Assembly: GCA_041879425.1 (NCBI GenBank)
Contig: CP090855.1
Coordinates: 372,001-436,000, forward strand
DNA length: 64,000 nucleotides
Source: Vibrio pomeroyi
GTDB taxonomy: Bacteria > Pseudomonadota > Gammaproteobacteria > Enterobacterales > Vibrionaceae
Reading direction: 5' to 3'
Part shown: piece by piece, positions 33,870 through 42,863 of the stretch
Numbering within the stretch: the first letter of the stretch is position 1
How the letters are laid out: the number at the start of each line of letters is the position of its first letter
Notes under the pieces: model-generated
What the model was told of the DNA's origin: nothing
Databases searched by the model: none
What the model saw: the letters and a program-made list of their open reading frames with translations, nothing else
Made by a program: the position numbers and the translations under genes

Positions 33870-34496
33870 ATGTTTAAACCATTTACTAAATTCATCACAG
33901 CAATCGCTGCCGTACTGATTATCGCCGGTTGTAGTGAAACAGACGAGCCACAAAAAGGCGTTCAATACGAAGCGCTTCCAACAGCTCTAACAGAATTTAA
34001 CCTGTCTCCGATCACTGAAATCTTCTCTCTTAACTGTGGTCACTGTCGTCAAATGGAAAGTGCAATTCCAGAGATTGAGTCGCTTACAGACCAAACTATT
34101 GGCAAGATGCACGTAACATTCAATGAAAGTGCTCAAATTAGCGCAATGATCTACTACACCGCTGTAATGCAACTTGATGCGACGCCTGACCATGCCTTCA
34201 TGGATGACCTATTCGGTGCGGTTCAAATGGGTGCAGACGCGACTCCAGAGCAACGTCAGCAAGCGCTAGAAACAGCATTCACTTCTCGCGGTTTGGTTAG
34301 CCCATACCAACTGAACAAAGAACAACAAGTTGCGCTTTTTGACTACGTTAAGAAAGCGGAAGAGGTTTCAGTAAAAGGTCAGATCAACTCAGTACCAACA
34401 TTTATCATCAACGGTAAATACCAAGTACTGACAGCAGGTCACCAAGATGTTGCTAGTATCGCGAAAACGATCAACTACCTTTTGACTCAACCATAA
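33870..34496 (+). CDS. DsbA-like thioredoxin-fold lipoprotein (CGHC)
   Basis: 208 residues: lipoprotein signal with IIAGC (Cys 21), then a DsbA-type fold with active site CGHC in LNCGHCRQM, an inserted helical domain (about 90-160) and the cis-Pro loop SVPTFIING. DsbA itself uses CPHC; CGHC is the protein disulfide isomerase type and is generally less oxidising, suggesting an isomerase or a specialised oxidase. It is anchored to the outer or inner membrane facing the periplasm. It lies 75 nt before a membrane-bound FKBP prolyl isomerase, so both may act on folding of envelope proteins. Confidence 0.85.
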   Translation: MFKPFTKFITAIAAVLIIAGCSETDEPQKGVQYEALPTALTEFNLSPITEIFSLNCGHCRQMESAIPEIESLTDQTIGKMHVTFNESAQISAMIYYTAVMQLDATPDHAFMDDLFGAVQMGADATPEQRQQALETAFTSRGLVSPYQLNKEQQVALFDYVKKAEEVSVKGQINSVPTFIINGKYQVLTAGHQDVASIAKTINYLLTQP

Positions 34497-34571
34497 TCAC
34501 GGCTTTTTCCCACTGATTAACACATTTTGTATTAACTACGAAATTCAGCACTCAATATAATAGGTTTTACT

Positions 34572-35045
34572 ATGTCTAAATTTGTCATCCCGGTCATTGT
34601 CTTTCTTTTGGCGGGTTTCATGATTTACCGTACTTGGACGAATCATAAGTCTGGTGCAGAAAACTTCGAACAAGGTCAACAGTTCCTTATCGAGAACGGC
34701 GCTAAAGAAGGTGTTGTAACGACTGAAAGCGGCCTACAGTACTTAGTTCTTGAAGAAGGTACAGGTACAGAGCACCCAACAAAGAACAGCAAAGTAACGG
34801 TTCATTACCACGGTACTTTGATTGACGGCACGGTTTTCGATAGCTCTGTTGAGCGCGGCGAACCAATCTCGTTTGCTCTTAAGCAAGTAATCAAAGGCTG
34901 GCAAGAAGGTTTGACTTACATGGTTGAAGGCCAAAAAGTTCGTCTGTTTATCCCAAGCCCATTGGCTTACGGTAAAGGCGGTTCAGGCCCTATCCCACCA
35001 TCAGCAACACTGATTTTTGATGTTGAGTTAATCTCTATCCAATAA
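34572..35045 (+). CDS. Membrane-anchored FKBP-type peptidyl-prolyl isomerase
   Basis: 157 residues: one N-terminal membrane segment (about 4-21), a short linker, then an FKBP domain (about 60-157): GLQYLVLEEG, VTVHYHGTLIDGTVFDSS, VIKGWQEGL, LFIPSPLAYG and PPSATLIFDVELI. The active-site aromatic and Asp residues are present. With one uncleaved segment, the domain should lie in the periplasm. It follows the DsbA-like lipoprotein gene and ends at a strong terminator. Confidence 0.9.
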   Translation: MSKFVIPVIVFLLAGFMIYRTWTNHKSGAENFEQGQQFLIENGAKEGVVTTESGLQYLVLEEGTGTEHPTKNSKVTVHYHGTLIDGTVFDSSVERGEPISFALKQVIKGWQEGLTYMVEGQKVRLFIPSPLAYGKGGSGPIPPSATLIFDVELISIQ

Positions 35046-35074
35046 TCGAATTGCTATAAACAAGCTTCTGGTTT

Positions 35075-35109
35075 AAGCCCCAACATGCACACCATGTTGG
35101 GGCTTTTTT
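35075..35109 (+). terminator. Terminator of the DsbA-like/FKBP pair
   Basis: Perfect 13-bp arms AAGCCCCAACATG and CATGTTGGGGCTT with loop CACAC, then TTTT. Confidence 0.93.
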
Positions 35110-35211
35110 ACTCGTAGCTACTTGTTTTCATGTGGTTTTAATTGGGAACTTTCTAAGCTGTCGCTGAAAAACACAGTCAACATCCAAGGCCAATCAAACG
35201 AAATCAGACCT

Positions 35212-35231
35212 ACTAGACGACTGGTCTAATT
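35212..35231. promoter_or_regulatory. TetR operator copy 1
   Basis: ACTAGACGACTGGTCTAATT, with core dyad TAGAC-N5-GTCTA, lies 19-38 bp before the TetR start, over its promoter (TATAGT follows). The same 20 bases recur at 35961-35980. Confidence 0.8.
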
Positions 35232-35249
35232 TAAACTATAGTACCGACC

Positions 35250-35843
35250 ATGAACGAAAAAACGAACGACACACGCCTGCATATTTTAAATGTTGGCTAT
35301 CAATTAATAGTGAACAACGGCTTCAATGGCGTTGGCTTATCACAATTGCTTAAAGAAGCGGACGTACCGAAGGGTTCGTTTTACCACTACTTTAAATCGA
35401 AAGAGCAATTTGGTGAGGCGCTAATTCAGCACTATTTTGAAAACTACATCACTAAGATTGAATCCATTTTGGTACACGGCGAAGGCAACCATTATCAACG
35501 AATTCTGGGTTACTTTTCACTGTGGGCGAAGACTGAAAATGGCACCTGTAACGCACATAAATGTTTAGTGGTTAAGCTCAGCGCTGAAGTCTCTGATCTT
35601 TCTGATCCTATGCGCCAAGCCCTGCTCAAAGGAGCCGAAAAAGTCACTCAAACGATACAGCACTGTGTTGCTGGTGGTGTGGATGATGGCTCTATCAAAG
35701 TAGAAAACAGCCAAGAAATTGCTCAGAACCTATACTCAATGTGGTTAGGCGCCAGCTTATTAAGTAAGTTAAGCCAAAGTTCACAGAGCTTGGAATCGGC
35801 ATTAAGCCTTACCGAACAAATTTTAATAGGTGAAAGTCACTAA
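35250..35843 (+). CDS. TetR-family repressor controlling curA and GST
   Basis: 197 residues: N-terminal helix-turn-helix (about 8-55; GFNGVGLSQLLKEADVPKGSFYHYFKSKEQFG) and a C-terminal ligand domain with several Cys (NGTCNAHKCLV) that could sense electrophiles. Identical 20-bp dyad sites precede this gene and curA, so it very probably represses itself and the curA-GST pair. Cys-based sensing of reactive carbonyls as in NemR is possible; this is inference from context. Confidence 0.9.
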   Translation: MNEKTNDTRLHILNVGYQLIVNNGFNGVGLSQLLKEADVPKGSFYHYFKSKEQFGEALIQHYFENYITKIESILVHGEGNHYQRILGYFSLWAKTENGTCNAHKCLVVKLSAEVSDLSDPMRQALLKGAEKVTQTIQHCVAGGVDDGSIKVENSQEIAQNLYSMWLGASLLSKLSQSSQSLESALSLTEQILIGESH

Positions 35844-35907
35844 CGCGCACCGCGCCTTATTCGCTTTTGCTTGCTTTGAATTGCTTTAACCCGCTTTAAC
35901 TTAAAAG

Positions 35908-35950
35908 AAATCACCCGCCCTCTTATCAATTTGATGACGGCGGGATTTTT
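35908..35950 (+). terminator. Terminator after the TetR gene
   Basis: Outer AAATC/GATTT and inner CCCGCC/GGCGGG pair with one bulge, then TTTTT. It isolates the regulator from curA, which has its own operator-promoter. Confidence 0.75.
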
Positions 35951-35960
35951 AGACAACAAG

Positions 35961-35980
35961 ACTAGACGACTGGTCTAATT
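35961..35980. promoter_or_regulatory. TetR operator copy 2, before curA
   Basis: Identical 20-mer to 35212-35231, 35-54 bp before the curA start. Confidence 0.85.
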
Positions 35981-36014
35981 CTAAATGAACACAATATAAA
36001 ATTAAGGACATCCA

Positions 36015-37046
36015 ATGACTCAACAAGACAATCGCCGCATCGTATTGGCTTCTCGCCCAGTTGGCGCACCGACTCAAGATAACTTCCGCTTAGAGACAGT
36101 GGCTGCACCAACAATTAACGACGGCGAGATGTTACTTCGCTCAGTTTACCTCTCTCTTGACCCTTATATGCGTGGCCGAATGAGCGATGCGAAATCTTAC
36201 GCAGACCCAGTTGCAATCGATGAGGTGATGGTTGGTGCAACCGTGTGTCAGGTTGAAGCGTCAAACAACAGCGATTTTGAAGTGGGCGAATGGGTATTGG
36301 CGTACACAGGTTGGCAAGATTATGGTGTTTCTAACGGTGAAGGTCTTATCAAATTAGGTAAAGAGCCAAGCCACCCTTCTTACGCACTAGGCATCATGGG
36401 TATGCCAGGCTTTACCGCTTACATGGGTTTATTAGATATCGGCCAACCGAAAGAAGGCGACACATTAGTTGTGGCGGCGGCGACAGGCCCTGTAGGCGCA
36501 ACTGTTGGACAAATCGGTAAACTGAAAGGTTGTCGTGTCATTGGCGTAGCTGGCGGTCAAGAGAAATGCCAGTACGCAAAAGAGGTTCTTGGTTTTGATG
36601 AATGTATCGACCACAAGGCAGACGACTTCGCAGAACAACTGGCGAAAGCGTGTGACAAAGGCATCGATGTTTACTTTGAAAACGTTGGCGGCAAGGTATT
36701 CGATGCAGTAATGCCTCTTCTAAACACAGGCGCTCGTATCCCTGTTTGCGGTCTTATCTCGCAATACAACGCGACATCACTTCCTGAAGGACCAGATCGC
36801 ATGTCTAGCCTAATGGGTACTCTTCTCGTTAAGCGTATTAAGATGCAAGGGTTCATCATCTTTGATGACTATGCACACCGTTACAACGAGTTTGCAACTC
36901 AAATGACCGAATGGCTGTCTCAAGGAAAAATGCACTACCGCGAGCACCTGATTGAAGGCCTAGACGAAGCACCACAAGCGTTCATGGGCCTGTTAGAAGG
37001 TCAGAACTTCGGCAAACTTGTTATCAAAACTAACGAACCAAAATAG
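36015..37046 (+). CDS. curA: CurA-like NADPH-dependent zinc-free oxidoreductase (MDR)
   Basis: 343 residues, aligning along its length to E. coli CurA (YncB): NRRIVLASRPVGAP, SLDPYMRGRMSD, GMPGFTAYMGLLDIGQPKEG, AATGPVGATVGQIGKLKGC, FENVGGKVFDAV and VCGLIS. It belongs to the leukotriene B4 12-hydroxydehydrogenase-type group, which reduces alpha,beta-unsaturated carbonyls; curcumin is a known CurA substrate. It is cytoplasmic. With the GST 24 nt downstream it forms an electrophile-detoxification operon under the TetR operator. Confidence 0.93.
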   Translation: MTQQDNRRIVLASRPVGAPTQDNFRLETVAAPTINDGEMLLRSVYLSLDPYMRGRMSDAKSYADPVAIDEVMVGATVCQVEASNNSDFEVGEWVLAYTGWQDYGVSNGEGLIKLGKEPSHPSYALGIMGMPGFTAYMGLLDIGQPKEGDTLVVAAATGPVGATVGQIGKLKGCRVIGVAGGQEKCQYAKEVLGFDECIDHKADDFAEQLAKACDKGIDVYFENVGGKVFDAVMPLLNTGARIPVCGLISQYNATSLPEGPDRMSSLMGTLLVKRIKMQGFIIFDDYAHRYNEFATQMTEWLSQGKMHYREHLIEGLDEAPQAFMGLLEGQNFGKLVIKTNEPK

Positions 37047-37070
37047 CTCAAAGATAGAATAGGCAGAATT

Positions 37071-37691
37071 ATGATTACTTTACATCACCTGAATAAATCG
37101 CGTTCGAAACGTATCATCTGGCTACTGGAAGAGCTTGGTGTCGATTATCAAATCAAACCTTACCAACGAGACAGTGTCACGTTTTTAGCACCGCCAGAAC
37201 TGAAGTCTGTTCACCCTCTTGGTAAATCTCCAGTCATCGAAGATGATGGCGTTGTGATCAGTGAATCTGGCGCAATTACTGAGTACCTAATCGACAAGTT
37301 TGGCCAAGGTAAATTCGCACCGGAGCGTGGTACAGCTGAATATGTTGAATATTCACAGTGGCTACACTTTGCTGAAAGCTCGGGCATTTTGCCAATGCTG
37401 CTTAAGATCTTCGTGATGAAAGACGGCTGCGAGACAAACTTCCTTGGTGGTTATGCTGACGACGAAAATCAAAAGATCTTAACCTTCGTTAACGAAGCAC
37501 TTGAAGGCAAAACTTATCTTGTAGGCGAAACACTCACGGGTGCCGATTTCATGATGTCATTCATCGTAGAAATCGTGGGTAACTTTGGCGCTACTGCGCT
37601 CTACCCTAACATTGCTAAATACGGTGATCTTTTAGCAAGCCATCCTGCTTACCAAAAAGCGGAGCAACTAGAGTTAGAACACTCTAACTAA
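37071..37691 (+). CDS. Glutathione S-transferase
   Basis: 206 residues: thioredoxin-like N-domain (1-78; LNKSRSKRIIWLLEELG with catalytic Ser likely in this loop, LGKSPVIEDDG, ESGAITEYL binding glutathione) and helical C-domain (about 85-205; LTGADFMMSF). It is cotranscribed with curA, so it likely conjugates glutathione to the same electrophiles or their products. Confidence 0.92.
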   Translation: MITLHHLNKSRSKRIIWLLEELGVDYQIKPYQRDSVTFLAPPELKSVHPLGKSPVIEDDGVVISESGAITEYLIDKFGQGKFAPERGTAEYVEYSQWLHFAESSGILPMLLKIFVMKDGCETNFLGGYADDENQKILTFVNEALEGKTYLVGETLTGADFMMSFIVEIVGNFGATALYPNIAKYGDLLASHPAYQKAEQLELEHSN

Positions 37692-37842
37692 TCCAGGTTT
37701 TTTCCATTCAATGCTTCCATAGCATGAACATGACAATCTAAATGAAGCCAAAGCCGATTTATCTTCCGCTTTGGCTTCTCATTTGCCTTCATTTCGACAA
37801 CAATACCGAGCTCTAACCGAATACCCATAGAGTTTGATCTTC

Positions 37843-39525
37843 ATGTCAGCAAACCTTGCTCAATACACACCACTGCGCACGTTAAACCAAACAGTGAATC
37901 AAGCGTTGGCTCTGCCAGAGCGTTTTACATTCCCGTATTACTATACTCCGCATCCAGTGTGCGAATTAGCGATGCAGCAGCTTCAACAGTCACTGCTTGA
38001 CTGTGGTGTGAATGAAACAGCGCAAGGTAACCTCTATGCCGTTCTTCTGGTTCAACATCCTCAAACTCAAGAATTAGGCTACCTTTCTGCGTTTTCAGGT
38101 TTGCAGTTAGATTCGTCTTTGGAACCTCAGCTATCGAGCATCGCCTTTGTTCCTTCTGCTTTTGATAAGCAGCAGTTTGAAGCCCTAAACACGCAAGGCT
38201 TAACTCAGCAAACAACATTAGCTAACGACATTGCGAACCTCGAGCAAACTCACAACCTAGATGAACTGACCTCAACTCTGAGTGAACTTAAAAACGATGC
38301 GAGCAAAGCAATAGAAGCATTTCAGCTCACTATGGCTGCCAACAAAGCACAGCGTAATGAGCTTAGAGAGCTAGCTAACCAAGAGAAAGAACTAGGAAAC
38401 CTAGAGTCTGCAGCTCATCTACTGAAACAATTGGGTAATCAAAGCAGCCAAGAGAAGCGAGACTTAAAAGCACTTCGAATTGAGTGGAAACAAAAGATCA
38501 CAGAACGTCAGTCACAAGTTGATGCCATAGAAAGCGATCTCAAAAGCCGCAAGCATGACTACCAAACAATTTCTGCCGAATTAGAAACGCAACGTTTGTC
38601 TCATTATCGCTTTATCAACCAAGCAGCAGAACCAAAGAGCCTGCTTGAATTATTAGATGGCAAAGACGCACTAGAGGGTTCAGGTGACTGCTGCCTACCC
38701 AAGCTGGTTAACTTTGCCTTTGAGCACGGCTTTAAACCATTAGCTTTATCTGAGTTTTGGTGGGGATTGCCGCCAACGGATATCATTCGACAACACGGAA
38801 ACCTTTACCCTGTTTGCCAGAGCAAAAGCTTCGAGATTCTCGACTACCAGCTAAGCGGCATTGATTTAGAAGATAATCCGCTTATCGTAAACCCTGCGGT
38901 GGGTAAGTCGTTTGATATTGTTTATGAAGACGAAGAGATCGTTGTAGTGAATAAGCCTGAAGAGTTCTTGTCGGTTCCGGGTAAGTTCATTGAAGACTCA
39001 GTTTATACTCGTATTAAAGCGCGCTACCCAAATGCCACTGGCCCTTTGATTATACATAGACTGGACATGTCGACATCTGGCTTGTTGATCTTGGCGCTAA
39101 CGGCCGAATCCAACAAGCACATCCAAAAACAGTTCATCGATAGAACGGTCGAGAAGCGTTACTCCGCTTTGCTTGATGGTGAAATCCACGGTGATTCTGG
39201 CGATATTAGCTTACCGTTACGCGGCGACATCACCGACAGACCAAGACAGCTCGTTTGTCATGAACATGGGCGTAACGCTGAAACGCATTGGCAAGCCGTC
39301 AGCACCAATAACGGCAAAACCAAGGTTCACTTGTACCCTAAAACAGGCCGTACCCACCAGCTGCGTGTTCACTGTGCACATCCGCAAGGGCTTGGCGTAC
39401 CGATTCGAGGTGATGACCTATATGGCTACAAACGTGAACGTCTGCACCTTCATGCGGGCTACCTAAAACTCATTCACCCAACAACCGGTGAATGGATGGA
39501 GTTTGAAGTACCGTCTGAATTCTAA
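37843..39525 (+). CDS. RluA-family pseudouridine synthase with long coiled-coil N-terminus
   Basis: 560 residues. The C-terminal part (about 345-560) is a RluA catalytic domain with Asp408 in HRLDMSTSGLL, EKRYSALL, and KTGRTHQLRVH; it makes pseudouridine in rRNA or tRNA. The first 340 residues are far longer than in RluA or RluC: about 100 residues of unknown fold, then a Lys/Glu/Gln-rich coiled coil (about 120-260) and a linker holding CC and a Trp-rich segment (EFWWGLPP). ATG 37843 has no good ribosome site. The upstream in-frame TTG at 37834 is less likely. Confidence 0.9.
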   Translation: MSANLAQYTPLRTLNQTVNQALALPERFTFPYYYTPHPVCELAMQQLQQSLLDCGVNETAQGNLYAVLLVQHPQTQELGYLSAFSGLQLDSSLEPQLSSIAFVPSAFDKQQFEALNTQGLTQQTTLANDIANLEQTHNLDELTSTLSELKNDASKAIEAFQLTMAANKAQRNELRELANQEKELGNLESAAHLLKQLGNQSSQEKRDLKALRIEWKQKITERQSQVDAIESDLKSRKHDYQTISAELETQRLSHYRFINQAAEPKSLLELLDGKDALEGSGDCCLPKLVNFAFEHGFKPLALSEFWWGLPPTDIIRQHGNLYPVCQSKSFEILDYQLSGIDLEDNPLIVNPAVGKSFDIVYEDEEIVVVNKPEEFLSVPGKFIEDSVYTRIKARYPNATGPLIIHRLDMSTSGLLILALTAESNKHIQKQFIDRTVEKRYSALLDGEIHGDSGDISLPLRGDITDRPRQLVCHEHGRNAETHWQAVSTNNGKTKVHLYPKTGRTHQLRVHCAHPQGLGVPIRGDDLYGYKRERLHLHAGYLKLIHPTTGEWMEFEVPSEF

Positions 39526-39539
39526 GTCTACTTTCTTGC

Positions 39540-39565
39540 GTAGGGCTTTCGAGCCCTACTCTTCT
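39540..39565 (+). terminator. Hairpin with TTCG tetraloop after the pseudouridine synthase gene
   Basis: Arms GTAGGGCT and AGCCCTAC close a TTCG loop, an extra-stable tetraloop; the following tract is only partly T-rich (TCTTCTC). Confidence 0.65.
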
Positions 39566-39606
39566 CAACTAACCTGCAAATAAGCTTTCGAGACACTACA
39601 TAGAAG

Positions 39607-39966
39607 CTAGTACCAGAAACCGACTACTAGAAAACTTGAACACAACAAGGTGACTATCGCTGGAATACCGTCTTTCCAAGTATCAAATCTTAAGTGGAAG
39701 TAAAGTGCCCCTATCGAAGTCGCTCCCAGTATTGCACCGCCCATCACTTGAGTTTGTTCTGGCGAAATGTCACAAAGAGCTAGAATCAAAAGTACTGCTC
39801 CTGTCAGTTCGACTAACCCCACCAGAAACATAATCATTCTATTCAAGCCATAGCTTTTAAAGAAACCAAGCTGGATTTCAAATACCTTCTTTTGCCAACC
39901 AAGTGTTTTAATCGAACTCGCCAACATAAAGAACACCACCATCAAAATGCTGATTGCTGTACTCAT
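39607..39966 (-). CDS. DoxX-like small membrane protein
   Basis: 119 residues with four membrane segments and the pattern of the DoxX/DoxX-like family (FMLASSIKTLGWQKKVFE, GLVELTGAVLLILAL, ALYFHLRFDTWKD). Members are poorly understood; some act with oxidoreductases in redox balance. AGGTAGGCGAG precedes the start. It is divergent from a LysR-type regulator across about 130 bp, so it is probably its target. Confidence 0.82.
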   Translation of the reverse strand: MSTAISILMVVFFMLASSIKTLGWQKKVFEIQLGFFKSYGLNRMIMFLVGLVELTGAVLLILALCDISPEQTQVMGGAILGATSIGALYFHLRFDTWKDGIPAIVTLLCSSFLVVGFWY

Positions 39967-40095
39967 CTCGCCTACCTCTATTAAGAATCATTAATTTCAA
40001 CGACGCTATTTAATCATTCATAATTGAGGTGATAAATGCTAGCTTTAGGATAGTTAAGATTCCAAAATGGAATAAATAAACAAAAGGCGAGTAAG

Positions 40096-40992
40096 ATGGA
40101 CAAGATCGAATGCATTCGTATCTTTGTGGAAACCGCGCAACTGAATAGCTTCACCGCAACGGCCAACAAGTTAGACATAACACAAAGTGCGGTAAGCAAG
40201 AAGATAGCGTGGTTGGAGAGTGACTTAGGGATCACTTTGTTTCAACGAAACAGCCGAAAAATCTCCCTCACTCATGCAGGAAAAGACTACCTCACCTATT
40301 GCTCCCGTTTACTCGAAGATATGTCTAGTGTAGAAAGTAAGCTAAAGCGTGAGACTGAATCCGTAGAAGGCGAGATTAAAATCTCAGCACCAAGTGCCTT
40401 TTCTACAATGTTATTGAGCGAACCACTTCAAGCCTTTATTGAGCAGCATCCAGGTATCCGTGTAAACCTCAGTGTCGATGACCGCATTGTTAACCTGAAT
40501 GACCACAAAATTGATATTGCTATCCGAGCATCACAACTCAAAGACTCAGGGTTAAAGGCTCGCTTCTTGTTCAACAATAAAATCCAATACGTTGCATCAC
40601 CGAATTACCTATGTAAGTACGGGAAACCTGAACACCCCAAAGATCTGAGCCAACATCAATGCTTAACCTACTCTTTGATGAATCCGGCGAACGAATGGCG
40701 TTTCACCGATCAAGATCGCCAGAGTCGTAATGTCAGCGTAAACCAGATTTTCACGTCAGACAGCCCAGAAATGCTGCTGACTATGGCTCGACAAGGTTTA
40801 GGCGTGGTTGCGTTACCTGATTGGATGAGTAACGAGTTTGTTGAGAAAGGAGAATTAACGCCGTTATTGGAAGGTTGGAATAACGATTACTTGCCGATGT
40901 ACGCGGTGTACCATGCAAGTGATTATTTGCCTCAGCGAATTCGTGTGTTTATCGATTTTCTCGCAGAGAGTTTGAGCTCCACTGATAATTAG
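40096..40992 (+). CDS. LysR-family transcriptional regulator
   Basis: 298 residues: winged helix-turn-helix (1-60; FTATANKLDITQSAVSKKIAWLESDLGITLFQR) and a substrate-binding-like co-inducer domain (about 90-295; SAPSAFSTMLLSEPL, GLGVVALPDWMS). It is of the CrgA/DsdC-like subgroup common in proteobacteria. It is divergent from the DoxX-like gene, the most likely target. The inducer is unknown. Confidence 0.92.
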   Translation: MDKIECIRIFVETAQLNSFTATANKLDITQSAVSKKIAWLESDLGITLFQRNSRKISLTHAGKDYLTYCSRLLEDMSSVESKLKRETESVEGEIKISAPSAFSTMLLSEPLQAFIEQHPGIRVNLSVDDRIVNLNDHKIDIAIRASQLKDSGLKARFLFNNKIQYVASPNYLCKYGKPEHPKDLSQHQCLTYSLMNPANEWRFTDQDRQSRNVSVNQIFTSDSPEMLLTMARQGLGVVALPDWMSNEFVEKGELTPLLEGWNNDYLPMYAVYHASDYLPQRIRVFIDFLAESLSSTDN

Positions 40993-41046
40993 AGCTCTAC
41001 GAACAATAGAGCTGAGGCAATAGTTGATACACTACTTTGGTGACGC

Positions 41047-41340
41047 TTAACCCATCACATCTTTGCGCTGGTCAACGCATTCGAAAGAGCCCATCTCGAA
41101 CTCACGGCAGATCCACGGTCGGTTTTCGTAGATGGTACACATCAACGTTTCCCTATCTACCGCTGAACACCAACCATCATCTAGACGTTTCATGGTTTCA
41201 CCGCCCCATTCGTCGTAAGCAATATGCTCTTCTGGAACGCCAGTGTCTGTGATGATCATAACCTCTAAACGACAACAGCACGCCTGACAATTGGCACAAG
41301 TTACTTCAGGTTCGGTGATGTTCTTTATATCTATGGTCAT
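41047..41340 (-). CDS. YkgJ-family cysteine-cluster protein
   Basis: 97 residues with seven Cys in the family pattern (TCANCQACCCRLEV, DGWCSAV, MCTIYENRPWICREF, ECVDQR), probably binding Zn or an Fe-S cluster. No function is assigned to the family with certainty. The ATG at 41340 is followed at once by conserved sequence, so the start is sound. It stands alone, convergent with the LysR gene. Confidence 0.85.
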   Translation of the reverse strand: MTIDIKNITEPEVTCANCQACCCRLEVMIITDTGVPEEHIAYDEWGGETMKRLDDGWCSAVDRETLMCTIYENRPWICREFEMGSFECVDQRKDVMG

Positions 41341-41439
41341 AAGTGACTACACTGCTAAATTTTGCGTATAGTAATCGAAACCGCTCGCTACGGCTAATAA
41401 AGAAAGCAGCCAACACGGTTTTCGGGCTGACAAAATTAA

Positions 41440-41475
41440 AAACGGGCGTTGTGATTGACTCACAACGCCCGTTAG
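41440..41475 (-). terminator. Terminator of the D-Ala-D-Ala carboxypeptidase gene
   Basis: Perfect 14-bp arms AACGGGCGTTGTGA and TCACAACGCCCGTT, loop TTGAC; minus strand continues TTTAATTTT. Confidence 0.92.
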
Positions 41476-41506
41476 GTTTTTCGTTTTAGCTAGCTAGAAG
41501 CACTAT

Positions 41507-42691
41507 CTAGAATAGACTCGCAAAGAACAACTTAACGTAATCCATTAAACGCTTGAACAAACCACCCTGCTCGACCGCTTCAAGTGCAATCAAAGGTTGA
41601 GTTTGAACATCTTCGCCATCGACTGTGTAGTGAACCACACCTAAAGTTTGTCCTTCAGCAATCGGCGCTTTCAGTTCAGAGTTAAGCTCGATAGACGCGG
41701 TCAGCTTTTTACTGTCTGACTTAGGCAGCGTGATAAACGTATCTTCAGCAACACCAAGCTTCAATGTGTCTTGCTCACCAAACCACACCTTCTCTTCTGC
41801 TACTTGATCGCCACCTTGATGTGGGTTTAGCGTATCGAAGAAGCGGAAGCCGTAGCTCAATAGCTGTTTACTGTCTGACTCACGGCTCTTAACGCTTGAT
41901 GCGCCCATAACCACCGCGATAAGTCTCATTTCACCTTGTGTCGCAGAGCTCGCTAAGCTGTAGCCTGCGCCAGATGTGTAGCCTGTCTTCATGCCATCAA
42001 CAGTTAAGCTTCTATCACGTAGCAAGCCATTACGGTTGTGTTGTGTAATGCCGTTATAGCTGAAAGAACGTTCGCTGTATAAACCATACACATCAGGAAG
42101 ATCTTTAATAATCGCTCGGCCAAGTAGCGCGATATCATAAGGAGTCGAATAGAGGTCTTCGGCGTCTAGACCGTGTGCGTTAGCGAAATGGGTATTTTCC
42201 AATTTCAGAGAAGTCGCCCAAGAGTTCATCAAATCAACGAAAGCATCTTGTGAACCAGCTACGTGCTCGGCAATCGCAACACTGGCATCGTTGCCTGATT
42301 GAATGATCAAACCACGATACAGGTCCATCATCGCAACATCAGTATTCACTTCAATGAACATCTTTGAAGAGTCAGGGAAGTTCTTCGCCCATGCGTTTTC
42401 ACTGATTCGAACTTGGTCGTCAGCAGAGATGTTGCCTCGCTTCATCTCCTGACCAGCAACATAGCTGGTCATCAGCTTGGTTAAGCTTGCTGGGTTTAAC
42501 TTAGTGTGTGCATTATTTTCGACAAGCACATCACCAGAATTGAAGTCGATTAACACATACCCTTTCGCACCTAAGCTAGGTGGAGTCGGTACGATAGAAG
42601 GTGCAGCGACGGCGGCATTACTAACCATCGCGGCGTTACTTACAATGAATATACTTAATAGAGGGAGAGAGTATTTGGAGAACAGTTTCAT
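41507..42691 (-). CDS. dacA: D-alanyl-D-alanine carboxypeptidase (PBP5/6 type)
   Basis: 394 residues: signal peptide (about 1-29), then a penicillin-binding transpeptidase-like domain with SxxK (SLTKLMTS), SGN (QSGNDAS) and KTG (MKTGYTSG), and the C-terminal PBP5_C beta domain, ending in an amphipathic helix (LFKRLMDYVKLFFASLF) that anchors it to the outer face of the inner membrane. It trims the terminal D-Ala of peptidoglycan stem peptides. The symbol follows the nearest E. coli family; dacC or a second paralog is possible. It is monocistronic. Confidence 0.92.
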   Translation of the reverse strand: MKLFSKYSLPLLSIFIVSNAAMVSNAAVAAPSIVPTPPSLGAKGYVLIDFNSGDVLVENNAHTKLNPASLTKLMTSYVAGQEMKRGNISADDQVRISENAWAKNFPDSSKMFIEVNTDVAMMDLYRGLIIQSGNDASVAIAEHVAGSQDAFVDLMNSWATSLKLENTHFANAHGLDAEDLYSTPYDIALLGRAIIKDLPDVYGLYSERSFSYNGITQHNRNGLLRDRSLTVDGMKTGYTSGAGYSLASSATQGEMRLIAVVMGASSVKSRESDSKQLLSYGFRFFDTLNPHQGGDQVAEEKVWFGEQDTLKLGVAEDTFITLPKSDSKKLTASIELNSELKAPIAEGQTLGVVHYTVDGEDVQTQPLIALEAVEQGGLFKRLMDYVKLFFASLF

Positions 42692-42863
42692 TGAATCAAA
42701 CCTAAGTTAACGTTTTGTCCAGTATAGACAAATGCTAGCAAAAGAAGCGCGAACTTTACGTTGCTTTACGCAAATGTACCTTTAGTTACAAATAAAAAAG
42801 TATAATCTGCGATCTGTCCGTTTTTTAGACAGATAATATTGACTCAATGAATATATTTAATAC

